Origin: Chitinophagaceae bacterium
GTDB lineage: Bacteria; Bacteroidota; Bacteroidia; Chitinophagales; Chitinophagaceae
DNA length: 33,998 bases
Direction: 5' to 3'
NCBI GenBank assembly: GCA_947455215.1
Contig: CANGNA010000049.1
Coordinates: 1 to 33,998, forward strand
In this document: positions 1 to 7,619 of the stretch, piece after piece
Numbering within the stretch: position 1 is the first letter of the stretch
How the letters are laid out: each line of letters begins with the position of its first letter
Made by a program: the position numbers and the translations under genes
Notes under the pieces: generated by a model
What the model was told of the DNA's origin: nothing
The model's input: the letters and a program-made list of their open reading frames with translations, nothing else
Database searches by the model: none

Positions 1-1311
1 GGTAATGGCCTGGGTAACTGTTGTGATACCACAGGTGCTGGCTACTGAATAAGAAATAGTGGCCACACCTCCCGCAACGCCTGTTACCACACCTGCGCTG
101 CTCACCGATGCAGTAGCAGCAGATGAAGAACTCCAGGTACCGCCGGGTATTGATGCTGAAAATGTGATGCTACCACCCGCGCATACCCCTGTTGTGCCGG
201 AGATCGTTACATTAAGATGTGAACAGGCTATTTTACGAACGCGAAAATTGTACTGATCGGCGACCAGCAGATCGCCGCCATTGTCAAATACGAGGCCCAG
301 GGGAAAGTTGAACGTCGCCGCCGTTGCCGGACCTCCGTCGCCAGTGCCACTGCCTGTACTGATTATACCGGCTGCAGTGCTGATGCGCCCCGTTGACAAA
401 ACGACTTTGTGTACATTATTAAAAACACTATTGAGTGCAAAATACAAATTACCCTTACCATCCAGGCACACGCCACTCACACCATTTAGCGCACTCGCTG
501 TTGCCATTCCGGTATCTGCCGGTGCACCGGAAACGCCATTTCCTGCAATAGTGTAGAGCATACCGGAATAAGTCACCTTCTTTATCTTTGTCGATTCGGT
601 AAAGTATATATTGCCGGTATCATCAACTGCTATGCCCCAGGGAGCACTAATAGTAACGCTGGTGGCCGGGACGCCATTGTCACCTATACCCGAACTATTG
701 CCAGCTACCCTGGTAATGATACCTGCTGTACTGATCTTTCTGATCAGGTTGACATTACGCTGGACAAGGTACAAGTTACCGCTTGCATCACAACCAAGAC
801 CGCCAAGATCTGATAACTGAGCGGCTGTTGCAGGCCCGCCATCCCCTAGAGTACCAGAGGTGGTAGTACCCGCCACCGTTGTTATAATACCGGACGTGCT
901 AACCTTCCGGATACGGTTATTGCCTGCATCTGCAATATATACCTGCCCCGACCCATCCACTGCAATTCCCGATGGAGAGCCTAACTTGGCAGCTGTTGCC
1001 GAACCTCCATCTCCGCTGTAACCAAATGAGCCCATCGTTCCCGCAAACACAGAAATAATACCCGATGGGGTTATTTTACGTACCACCTGGTTATTTTGCT
1101 CTGTTACATATATATTTCCAGCAGCATCTTTAGCCATAAATGTGGGAAAAACGTTGGCTGCCGTTGCCGGGCCGCCATTGCCTGCCAGCGTGCCGTTAGA
1201 GCCATTACCCGCCCAGGTGGTAATTATCTGCCCCCTTACATTGCCAAAAGCAAGCAACATGCCCAAAAGAGCAAAACACCGGGCGGCTAAAGATATCTTA
1301 TTTGAACTCAT
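1..1311 (-). CDS. Secreted NHL-repeat protein with Ig-like domain, 5' part only
   Basis: The frame is open without a stop from an ATG at 1311 (minus strand) to the window edge, giving 437 residues of an incomplete protein. A signal peptide (residues 1-27, ending near NVRG-Q) is followed by about six NHL-type beta-propeller blades. Each blade reads roughly TxAGxG...GDGGPATAAxL...P.G.A.D..GN.Y.AD..N..IRK. From about residue 370 the chain changes to an Ig-like/BIG2-type segment rich in Ser, Thr, Gly and Ala. Proteins of this build in Bacteroidota are usually exported and often carry a type IX secretion tail, but the C terminus lies outside the window, so that is inference. A promoter-like TACATTTA (plus-strand 1359-1366) with a TTGT 19 bases further upstream may drive it. 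Ligand and role are unknown. Confidence 0.85.
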   Translation of the reverse strand, partial: MSSNKISLAARCFALLGMLLAFGNVRGQIITTWAGNGSNGTLAGNGGPATAANVFPTFMAKDAAGNIYVTEQNNQVVRKITPSGIISVFAGTMGSFGYSGDGGSATAAKLGSPSGIAVDGSGQVYIADAGNNRIRKVSTSGIITTVAGTTTSGTLGDGGPATAAQLSDLGGLGCDASGNLYLVQRNVNLIRKISTAGIITRVAGNSSGIGDNGVPATSVTISAPWGIAVDDTGNIYFTESTKIKKVTYSGMLYTIAGNGVSGAPADTGMATASALNGVSGVCLDGKGNLYFALNSVFNNVHKVVLSTGRISTAAGIISTGSGTGDGGPATAATFNFPLGLVFDNGGDLLVADQYNFRVRKIACSHLNVTISGTTGVCAGGSITFSASIPGGTWSSSSAATASVSSAGVVTGVAGGVATISYSVASTCGITTVTQAIT

Positions 1312-1492
1312 AACTAATTTTATTTATCTACTATATAAAAACTACAAGAATGTGTAGGTAAATGTAGATAAACGTATTACTGCGTACAAGCTCGTGGGTT
1401 GATGATAGAGGGTATTTGGTGACGAAACGCCAAACTAAGGTGACATGATCCAGTTGAAATTCCGAAAGCAGCAATTCGCATGCAATAAAAAA

Positions 1493-1624
1493 CTAATTGA
1501 CGCTCATTTCGTCGAACAACCGATACGCTTTGCCTTTAAATAATATCTGCAACTGCGGCTCCTGGTAAAAGGGCCTGCCCGTAAAGGTTTTGGCATGTGC
1601 CTGTATATGCAGGTGGGGTTCTGT
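1493..1624 (-). pseudogene. Orphan C-terminal tail of an M23-type peptidase
   Basis: Reading leftward from 1624 gives 43 residues beginning TEPHLHIQAH and ending FDEMSVN at a TAG (1493-1495). The EPHLHIQ signature is the C-terminal HxH zinc-site motif of M23 (LytM/lysostaphin-like) endopeptidases, and the following stretch fits the usual end of that domain. Nothing upstream supplies the rest of the fold: the frame enters the neighbouring small gene out of phase within a few bases. It has no start codon of its own. The best reading is a deletion scar that joined the GldM-C-like gene to the tail of a lost peptidase gene. The identification rests on one short motif. Confidence 0.5.
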
Positions 1625-1628
1625 GATA

Positions 1629-2000
1629 CTAATTCCCCATCCATAAACCAAAACTATGCCCCTGCACCAGCTGCCCGTCGCATCGCATACTGATGTTGTC
1701 CACCTTTATCTTTACCACGTTGTTGCGCAGGTTCTTGATGACGATCTTTTCATCGTCGGTGAGCATATTGCCTTTTGTACTGTACGGTCCGTACGAAGCT
1801 CCATCTTTAATGGTAAAGGTGATGGTAAATTCCGTCACCTCGCAATTGGGCATACCGGTTACCAGCTTCGGGTAAGAGAGTATCTGCGTGTACGATGCAT
1901 AGCTGGTATCAATATTAGCAAGCTTTACCTGCGGCAGCGATACCTGGGCCCTTCCGGCAACCGCAACGGCCATCAGCAACAGCAATAGTATGTGTTTCAT
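1629..2000 (-). CDS. Small secreted protein resembling the GldM C-terminal domain
   Basis: A 123-residue protein with a clear signal peptide (MKHILLLLLMAVAVAGRAQ, cleaved about residue 19). The mature part contains KLVTGMPNCEVTEFTITF and a later LTDDEKIVIKNLR...VKVDNI..RC pattern. In order and spacing this resembles the C-terminal beta domain of GldM, a subunit of the gliding and type IX secretion machinery. The N-terminal membrane and periplasmic parts of GldM are absent, so this is a free-standing domain and not GldM. It is divergent from the WG-repeat gene across a 212-base gap. The stop codon falls a few bases from the start of the M23 remnant, so the natural 3' end may have been altered by that event. 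The homology is judged by eye; function is unknown. Confidence 0.65.
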   Translation of the reverse strand: MKHILLLLLMAVAVAGRAQVSLPQVKLANIDTSYASYTQILSYPKLVTGMPNCEVTEFTITFTIKDGASYGPYSTKGNMLTDDEKIVIKNLRNNVVKIKVDNISMRCDGQLVQGHSFGLWMGN

Positions 2001-2177
2001 TTGTGGGTGATGTTTGTATAAAATTACTGCCTGGCAACGGCAAACGGCATTGATTGCTGTTATATATTTATTGTCGATCTGAAGTAGTCGTACAGCTCAT
2101 AAAACCGGCCCCTTACGCTATCTGCTAACTTTCCGCTGCGTGAAATTTATCTACACGCCACGATGCACAATTTACCG

Positions 2178-2185
2178 TACATTTG
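2178..2185 (+). promoter_or_regulatory. Bacteroidota -7 box for the WG-repeat gene
   Basis: TACATTTG matches the TAnnTTTG consensus of the primary sigma factor of Bacteroidota and ends 27 bases before the ATG at 2213. No clear -33 TTTG is seen at the usual distance. Confidence 0.6.
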
Positions 2186-2212
2186 AGCGCATAAAAAACC
2201 ACCTGGCAACTT

Positions 2213-3022
2213 ATGAGTGATAGCAATAATATCCCTAAACTGATACCATACCGAAAGGGCGACGCCTGGGGCTTTTGTACGCCCGATAAGCAGATAGTGA
2301 TCCCCTGCACCTACGAGAACACCAACCCTTTCTCCGAAGGGCTGGCAGAGGTGCGCAGCAACGACAAGTGTGGCTATATAGATGAGACAGGGGCAATGGT
2401 CATCCCTTATAAATACGACTACGGATCGCTGTTCAAAGAGGGCCTGGCTGCCGTAGAGAAATTTGGCAAGTACGGCTATATAGATAAGACAGGCAAAGAA
2501 GTGATCCCCTTCAACTTTACCGATGCGGAAGATTTTATAGATGGATTGGCTATAGTAGAGCAGAACGGCAAGTGGGGCTTTATCAATAAAACAGGACAGA
2601 TCATCATACAGTGCCGCTACGACCTCGTGACCCCTTTCAAGAACGGGGTGGCCTTTGTAGAGCAGAATGGCAAACCTAAGTTCATAGACCCTACCGGCAA
2701 GCAGGTAGAGGAACCGGACGACCAGGATTTTTACGACGGACTGGCACTGGAATACGACCAGAAAGACCGCGTAGGCTATGTAAACGAGGCCGGCGACCTG
2801 GTAGTACCGTGCATGTACGATGATGGTATGGACTTTAACGAAGGTATGGCACCCGTATGCCTGAAGGGCAAATGGGGCTTTATAGACACCACCGGCAAGC
2901 AGGTGATACCCTGCAAGTACGATGATTTTGTAGACAGTTTCCAGAACGGGCTGGCCATGATGCAGATGGGCGATGACTTTGGCTTCATAGGCAAGGATGG
3001 CACTGAATACTGGGAAGAATAA
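2213..3022 (+). CDS. WG-repeat protein
   Basis: A 269-residue protein made almost entirely of eight WG repeats of about 30 residues. The core is WGFIDxTGKxVIPCKYD followed by F.EGLA.V. Repeats start near residues 18, 48, 77, 107, 138, 170, 200 and 232; the fifth has lost its WG pair and the IP motif. No signal peptide or membrane segment is visible, so a cytoplasmic location is likely. WG repeats form beta-rich modules thought to mediate protein contacts; no enzymatic activity is known for them. The gene stands alone with its own promoter-like box and is followed by a long inverted repeat. Partner and process cannot be deduced from the sequence. Confidence 0.9.
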   Translation: MSDSNNIPKLIPYRKGDAWGFCTPDKQIVIPCTYENTNPFSEGLAEVRSNDKCGYIDETGAMVIPYKYDYGSLFKEGLAAVEKFGKYGYIDKTGKEVIPFNFTDAEDFIDGLAIVEQNGKWGFINKTGQIIIQCRYDLVTPFKNGVAFVEQNGKPKFIDPTGKQVEEPDDQDFYDGLALEYDQKDRVGYVNEAGDLVVPCMYDDGMDFNEGMAPVCLKGKWGFIDTTGKQVIPCKYDDFVDSFQNGLAMMQMGDDFGFIGKDGTEYWEE

Positions 3023-3027
3023 TTTTC

Positions 3028-3138
3028 AGTCGTAAGTCACTAGTCGTAAGTAAAAAGTCCCGGGAGTGATCTTTCGGAATATTTTTCGTACGATTTACAA
3101 AAAAACGACTTACGACTTACGACTAATGACTTACGACT
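3028..3138. repeat. 24-base inverted repeat built of GTCGTAAGT units
   Basis: Arm 3028-3051 is the reverse complement of arm 3115-3138 with one mismatch in 24. Each arm is itself two copies of AGTCGTAAGT. The right arm is preceded by further CGACTTA units from about 3106. The 63-base centre is not palindromic. The element lies between the WG-repeat gene and the promoter of the next gene, so it could act as a terminator or be a member of a genome-wide intergenic repeat family. Confidence 0.8.
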
Positions 3139-3146
3139 AATTTCAC

Positions 3147-3154
3147 TATTTTTG
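3147..3154 (+). promoter_or_regulatory. -7 box of the hydroxyacyl-CoA dehydrogenase gene
   Basis: TATTTTTG fits TAnnTTTG and ends only five bases before the ATG at 3160. If used, transcription would begin at or almost at the start codon, making a leaderless or near-leaderless mRNA. Confidence 0.55.
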
Positions 3155-3159
3155 ACCAC

Positions 3160-4068
3160 ATGGCACATAATATAAAAACAGTTACCGTAATAGGTTCAGG
3201 AACTATGGGCAATGGCATATGCCACGTTTTTGCCCAGAGCGGATTTAACGTACATATGATGGACATCAACCAGGGAGCCTTAGATAAGGCCATGGGTACC
3301 ATCGGCAAGAATATGGACCGCCAGGTGGCTAAGGGCGGCCTTACCGAAGAAGCTAAAGCAGCAGCACTGGGCCGCATCAAAACCTTTACCGTTATGGAAG
3401 AGGCTGTGAAAGATGTGCAGCTGGTTGTAGAAGCCGCTACAGAAAATGTAGAGCTGAAGCTGAACATCTTCCGCCAGCTGGATGCACTGTGCAATGCCGA
3501 TTGCATACTGGCCAGTAATACTTCATCTATCTCCATCACCAAAATTGCCAGCGTTACCAAACGCGCAGGCAAGGTGATAGGTATGCACTTTATGAACCCT
3601 GTGCCGGTAATGAAGCTGGTAGAGATCATCAATGGCTATGCTACCGATGCAGCAGTTACCGAGACCATCACTACCCTTTCCAAAGAGCTGGGTAAGATAC
3701 CGTGCACTGCCAACGACTATCCGGGCTTTGTGGCCAACCGTATACTGATGCCTATGATCAACGAGGCCATCATCACCCTGCAGGAAGGAGTGGCCAGCGT
3801 AGAGGCTATAGATTCTATTATGAAGCTGGGTATGGCGCACCCAATGGGTCCGCTGCAGCTGGCCGATTTTATTGGTCTGGATACCTGCCTGTCAATACTC
3901 AACGTATTGCACAATGGCATAGGCAATCCTAAATATGCACCGGCTACCCTGCTGGTCAATATGGTGCAGGCAGGTTACCTGGGCGCCAAGAGCGGCGAAG
4001 GTTTCTACAAATACACACCGGGCAGCAAAGATGTGGTGGTGAGCGAACGCCTGGCACACATCAAGTAA
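3160..4068 (+). CDS. 3-hydroxybutyryl-CoA (3-hydroxyacyl-CoA) dehydrogenase
   Basis: A 302-residue NAD-dependent dehydrogenase that oxidises L-3-hydroxyacyl-CoA, typically hydroxybutyryl-CoA, to the 3-oxoacyl-CoA in fatty acid or butanoate metabolism in the cytoplasm. The N-terminal Rossmann fold shows VIGSGTMGNG with the dinucleotide glycines at residues 12, 14 and 17. The family motif HFMNPVPVMKLVE carries the catalytic His at 143, and the C-terminal helical domain begins at NRILMPMINEA. The length equals that of stand-alone HBD/PaaH-type enzymes; there is no hydratase domain as in FadB. The start at 3160 agrees with the usual position just before the Rossmann strand. A rho-independent terminator follows, so the gene is monocistronic. 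Exact substrate chain length cannot be read from sequence. Confidence 0.93.
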   Translation: MAHNIKTVTVIGSGTMGNGICHVFAQSGFNVHMMDINQGALDKAMGTIGKNMDRQVAKGGLTEEAKAAALGRIKTFTVMEEAVKDVQLVVEAATENVELKLNIFRQLDALCNADCILASNTSSISITKIASVTKRAGKVIGMHFMNPVPVMKLVEIINGYATDAAVTETITTLSKELGKIPCTANDYPGFVANRILMPMINEAIITLQEGVASVEAIDSIMKLGMAHPMGPLQLADFIGLDTCLSILNVLHNGIGNPKYAPATLLVNMVQAGYLGAKSGEGFYKYTPGSKDVVVSERLAHIK

Positions 4069-4091
4069 CAACAAGAATACTATGCATAAAC

Positions 4092-4127
4092 AATATCCCT
4101 TGTCGTAATGGCAGGGGATATTTTTTT
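4092..4127 (+). terminator. Rho-independent terminator after the dehydrogenase gene
   Basis: Stem AATATCCC (4092-4099) pairs with GGGATATT (4115-4122) and runs into seven T (4121-4127). Confidence 0.8.
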
Positions 4128-4195
4128 ATAGATGCTGTGGGGCACAATTCGCCCCGGTAAGTTAAGATAGTAGCCGATAGCCGGCTATGGAAAAA

Positions 4196-4417
4196 CTATA
4201 ATCGCCCCCTGCTCAGCTTGTTGAGCAATGTTACATAAGCGGCCTTGGCGCCGGGTGTCAACTGACCTATGATGTCGGGATGGATCTCGGGATAAGAACG
4301 GTCGTCCTTCCAGGCAATAGCACCACCCCACTTTTTCTGCAGATCAGCAGAAACCGACCGTACTATTCTTGAAAAGGAAGCCTCGAACTGGCTGCGCAAC
4401 TGTGGCGTGGTAAGCAT
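4196..4417 (-). CDS. Small hypothetical protein
   Basis: A 73-residue product without signal peptide or membrane segment. It is basic at both ends and has a central tract WKDDRSYPEIHPDIIGQLTP. I do not recognise the family. Codon use resembles the flanking chromosomal genes rather than the A+T-rich operon to the right. A TACCTTTA box (plus-strand 4450-4457, one base off the TAnnTTTG consensus) lies 32 bases upstream of the ATG, which supports a real transcribed gene. It is convergent with the dehydrogenase gene, whose terminator separates them. Confidence 0.55.
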   Translation of the reverse strand: MLTTPQLRSQFEASFSRIVRSVSADLQKKWGGAIAWKDDRSYPEIHPDIIGQLTPGAKAAYVTLLNKLSRGRL

Positions 4418-4600
4418 ATTTTAACGATGGTATAAAAACTGGTACCTACTAAAGGTAACCTATTAAACCGGCATTAAATTTTATTTTAATTACCACCCAC
4501 ACTTGTTTGGCGTAGCTTATGGCTGCGGCAATACCCGGTAGCCAGATTCTGTCCGGAGGCTTTACCGTTGTTATTATCAGTACCAACAACCGGCAAGCCC

Positions 4601-4735
4601 ATCCACAGCGTATCACCCTCAACCTACATAGTGTAACGGTGAGCTGAGTTTATACTGAGCTTACCGAAGTATCGAATAGCAACCTGCAAGCTTACCTACA
4701 GAGTGTCACCCTGAACCTACAGAGTGTCACCCTGA
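4601..4735. repeat. Two tandem pairs of a 21-base intergenic repeat
   Basis: Units at 4694-4714 and 4715-4735 are identical and directly abut; the sequence is ACCTACAGAGTGTCACCCTGA (split here as ACCTACAGAG and TGTCACCCTGA). Units at 4601-4621 and 4622-4642 are diverged copies (about 16 and 17 of 21 bases) that also abut. Each pair is followed by a GCTTGTCGAA-like tail (4736-4745, and a degraded form at 4670-4675). GTGTCACCCTGAGCTTGTCGAA-type strings are common dispersed intergenic repeats in many bacteria. Confidence 0.8.
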
Positions 4736-5134
4736 GCTTGTCGAATCCGCGACACGGACATGGGCTTTTCGCGGGCCTGCTATATTGTATATAGAATTTG
4801 AATACGGCAAACAAACTGCTTTTTTGCGGTACAATTGCAGTTTTTATTTTTTGATACTAATCGGCAATTTTACTTTAGGTGCTGCCACTTAAGATGCTGA
4901 TTTGTAAAGAACTGAAAATATTAAAATTTTCTTTCTTTTTGCACATTCTGCAAAAAGTGCAATCTTTTCTGCCGGTTGATGTGGCAGAGGTTGCCAGGTA
5001 ATTGCCGGAAACGTTAGAGCGGAAGATTGAGTTTTTCATAGCTTAGATTTAGTGTTTATTGTACCATAAAGATACGATTTGGATAGGGCGGTTTCCAAAT
5101 TTAATTTAAAACCCAACGAAAACATGACTAACTT

Positions 5135-5181
5135 AATATACACAGAATTTTATGAAAATTCCAATTGAAATTCTGTATATT
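5135..5181. promoter_or_regulatory. Inverted repeat upstream of the defence operon promoter, possible operator
   Basis: AATATACACAGAATTT (5135-5150) and AAATTCTGTATATT (5168-5181) are inverted copies that differ by a two-base insertion. The 17-base centre lies between them. The pair ends just upstream of the expected -33 position of the promoter at 5205-5212, a location suited to a regulator site. The protein that would bind it is unknown. Confidence 0.45.
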
Positions 5182-5204
5182 GTCAAAAAAACACTCTTTA
5201 ATGT

Positions 5205-5212
5205 TACATTTG
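5205..5212 (+). promoter_or_regulatory. -7 box of the four-gene defence operon
   Basis: TACATTTG matches TAnnTTTG, with a TTG 22 bases upstream (5180-5182). It ends seven bases before the ATG at 5220, predicting a very short or absent leader. No other full match is seen before the later genes, so one transcript for all four is likely. Confidence 0.55.
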
Positions 5213-5219
5213 GGATAAT

Positions 5220-7613
5220 ATGTCCAATCTCACCGCAAAACAAATCCAAACAGATCTTCTTAAACTTGTAAGTAACGAAGAACCTGATATCACATCGATT
5301 CTAAAATTAGCGGGCGAACTTTCAAAATTTGATGAAAAGTTCCAGCGCTTTGCCGTTGACGCTAAGACATTAATTCATTTAGGCAGAGATAGTATTAAAG
5401 ATCATACAACAGCTCTAATTGAATTGGTTAAAAATTGTTACGACGCCGATGCAAAAAATGTTGAAGTAAATGTATTTTGCAATAATGGCAATGACTTAAT
5501 AAGAGTTGCAGATAATGGCTTTGGGATGACCAAAGACGATCTAATAAATAATTGGCTTAGGATAGGGTTTAGTCAAAAAAGAGCTTCGAAACATAGTGGT
5601 TTAGGTAGGAGAAAAACAGGTGAAAAGGGAATAGGACGTATCTCAACAGATAGATTGGGTGGCATACTTGAGTTAAAGTCCAAAACTTTAGATGGCGGTG
5701 TAATTGGGCTTAAAGTAAATTGGGATGATTTTGACGTAGAAGGTAAGGATATATTCGATGTGCAAATTGAATTATCTCACCCAACTACAATAAATATTCC
5801 CAATACGAATGGGAAAGAAAGCAAAACGGGAACCGAAATAATAGTAACAAAACTTCGTCAACCTTGGAATGATACTAATATAGAAAATCTATACTACGAA
5901 TTATCCGCGCTAACTCCCCCTTTTTCAGGGGTTAAAGACTTTGATATTGACTTACGAACTGATGTCGCAGAAGTTTATTCTGGGAAAGTCGCTCCTGAAT
6001 ATTACAAAGCGGCCGAAATTGAGTTAACTGCGGTATTTGATAATTCGGCCAGTGAAGTACTATACACAATTAAAGATAAGTATTCGTCAGAGCCTGTGCT
6101 TCAAACAATAAAATGGCAGCAGTTACTTGGTAAAGTCAATGGAGAGAAGGATAAGGCGAAAAAAGATAACATAGAAGAATCAGTCTCAGTTGAAGACAAT
6201 CCGAATTTAGAAAAGCCATCGCTGACACTTGGTCCCGTCACCATCCAATTGATGTTTTTCCTACGTGAAGCAGCATCAATAGCAAACACAGGGCTGAGGT
6301 TAAAAGATCTTCGGACGTTTCTTGACAACAATGCAGGCATTAAAATATACCGTGATAACTTTGCAGTTAAACCTTACGGGTTTCCAAGTGCCTCCTTTGG
6401 GTATGATTGGCTAGAACTCGGTGATAGAAAGTCTCGCAATCCCGCTGGAGTAGGAAGAGGAGATGAATATATGGTTAACCCAAATCAATTAATAGGAGCC
6501 ATATTTATTTCACGTGATACTAATCCACAATTGGTTGACAGTGCAGCTAGAGAGGGCTTAGTCGAATCTCCTGCATTTAATGACCTGGAAAATCTAGTAA
6601 TGGGATCAATCCTTATGCTCGAGTCACATCGTGCAAAAAAATTCCCAGAAATAGAAAAAGTTAGAAAGCAAAAAAAAGCTACATCTGCTATAAAAGAGGT
6701 TGAAAAAATTACAACTCAATTAAATGATGTAGTCGAAGATTTAAGTGATATAAGAACTGCAATTGAAACAAAAGGTAAATACCCCAATTTTGAAGCTAAA
6801 CACCTTTTAAATCCAATATCAAAAGCTATATCAGAAGTAGAGGCTATTAATGACGAAGTGTCCACAACCATTCAAGAATTACTTAATTGGCAACGTGTTC
6901 TAAGCGGACTTGCAACAATGGGCATCTCTAACGCTGTATTTGGCCATGAGACGGAGAATTCAGTTGCGCAATTTAAAGGTTCGGTAAATACTGCGCAGTT
7001 ATTATTGACAGATGAACCACCAGACATTACAGCGGCGCTAGATGAACTAGATAAAGCGATAAAGCATTCTACAAAGATAGAGGCTTGGGGTGCTTATGCG
7101 CTAACTAGAGTGCAAAAAGAAAAAAGGACACGTAGAAGAACGTCAATAAAAAAAATTATTGAGGATGTCATAGACGAATTGCGACCAGCGTTCTTTGCTT
7201 CATCCATTGAAGTAGTCGTCGTAGGAGACAATATCATTGAAACAACTTATCCAATGGATATCGAATCCATATTGGTTAACTTGTTAACCAATTCATATAC
7301 AGCCGTTCTATTAAATTCTGGGCCAAGGAAAATTAATATTGAAATAGGGAGAAGCGAACTCGAAGGTAGAAAGGGTTATTATTTTTCGGTAGGCGATACA
7401 GGTCCAGGGATAGCTAAAGAGTTTGAACATCGACTTTTCGAACCTTTATTTTCAACAAAAGTTGTAAAAAATAGTAAAAGTAAAAGTGTTGGAACCGGCT
7501 TAGGGCTAACTATTGTTAAATCGATTACCGAAGAGTTAGGAGGAGTAGTATCATTTAAAAGTTCTTCAACGCTAAATGGTGCTGAGTTTAAAATTTGGAT
7601 ACCTAAAATGTAA
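5220..7613 (+). CDS. Dual GHKL ATPase: MORC/Hsp90-type domain fused to a histidine-kinase module
   Basis: A 797-residue cytoplasmic protein with two separate GHKL ATP sites. The first (residues ~50-250) is of the Hsp90/MutL/MORC kind: N box ELVKNCYDA (E68, N72), DNGFG at 98-102 and GEKGIGR at 134-140, followed by a transducer-like middle region. A charged coiled coil spans about 480-560. An H-box-like GHETEN with His576 then resembles a DHp dimerisation/phosphoacceptor helix. The C-terminal kinase ATPase has NLLTN (687-691), DTGPG (726-730) and GTGLGL (758-763). There is no membrane segment or PAS sensor. The next gene encodes a receiver domain six bases downstream, so phosphotransfer from His576 is a reasonable inference. 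Prokaryotic MORC-like ATPases are known companions of restriction-modification genes. The gene is A+T-rich compared with the chromosome on both sides. Confidence 0.88.
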   Translation: MSNLTAKQIQTDLLKLVSNEEPDITSILKLAGELSKFDEKFQRFAVDAKTLIHLGRDSIKDHTTALIELVKNCYDADAKNVEVNVFCNNGNDLIRVADNGFGMTKDDLINNWLRIGFSQKRASKHSGLGRRKTGEKGIGRISTDRLGGILELKSKTLDGGVIGLKVNWDDFDVEGKDIFDVQIELSHPTTINIPNTNGKESKTGTEIIVTKLRQPWNDTNIENLYYELSALTPPFSGVKDFDIDLRTDVAEVYSGKVAPEYYKAAEIELTAVFDNSASEVLYTIKDKYSSEPVLQTIKWQQLLGKVNGEKDKAKKDNIEESVSVEDNPNLEKPSLTLGPVTIQLMFFLREAASIANTGLRLKDLRTFLDNNAGIKIYRDNFAVKPYGFPSASFGYDWLELGDRKSRNPAGVGRGDEYMVNPNQLIGAIFISRDTNPQLVDSAAREGLVESPAFNDLENLVMGSILMLESHRAKKFPEIEKVRKQKKATSAIKEVEKITTQLNDVVEDLSDIRTAIETKGKYPNFEAKHLLNPISKAISEVEAINDEVSTTIQELLNWQRVLSGLATMGISNAVFGHETENSVAQFKGSVNTAQLLLTDEPPDITAALDELDKAIKHSTKIEAWGAYALTRVQKEKRTRRRTSIKKIIEDVIDELRPAFFASSIEVVVVGDNIIETTYPMDIESILVNLLTNSYTAVLLNSGPRKINIEIGRSELEGRKGYYFSVGDTGPGIAKEFEHRLFEPLFSTKVVKNSKSKSVGTGLGLTIVKSITEELGGVVSFKSSSTLNGAEFKIWIPKM

Positions 7614-7619
7614 AAGCAT

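Larger units (their letters stand above)
4418..5219. other. 802-base intergenic region, left flank of the defence operon
   Basis: No convincing gene on either strand. It holds two tandem pairs of a 21-base repeat (4601-4642 and 4694-4735), a weak 6-bp hairpin (TTGCAC 4939-4944 with GTGCAA 4957-4962), an inverted repeat at 5135-5181 and the operon promoter at 5205. Base composition moves from mixed to strongly A+T-rich from about 4770 onward, so the edge of the transferred segment probably lies here. No integrase, tRNA fragment or obvious att-like direct repeat was found. Confidence 0.7.

Noticed and set aside
1-1357. Several plus-strand frames of 60-90 codons
   Set aside because: They are proline/alanine/threonine-rich mirror images of the NHL-repeat gene on the minus strand.
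4966-5046. Possible relic of a coding region (LPVDVAEVAR, stop, LPETLERKIEFFIA)
   Set aside because: The frame is broken by a TAA after about ten residues, has no start and no recognisable family; too short to call a pseudogene.
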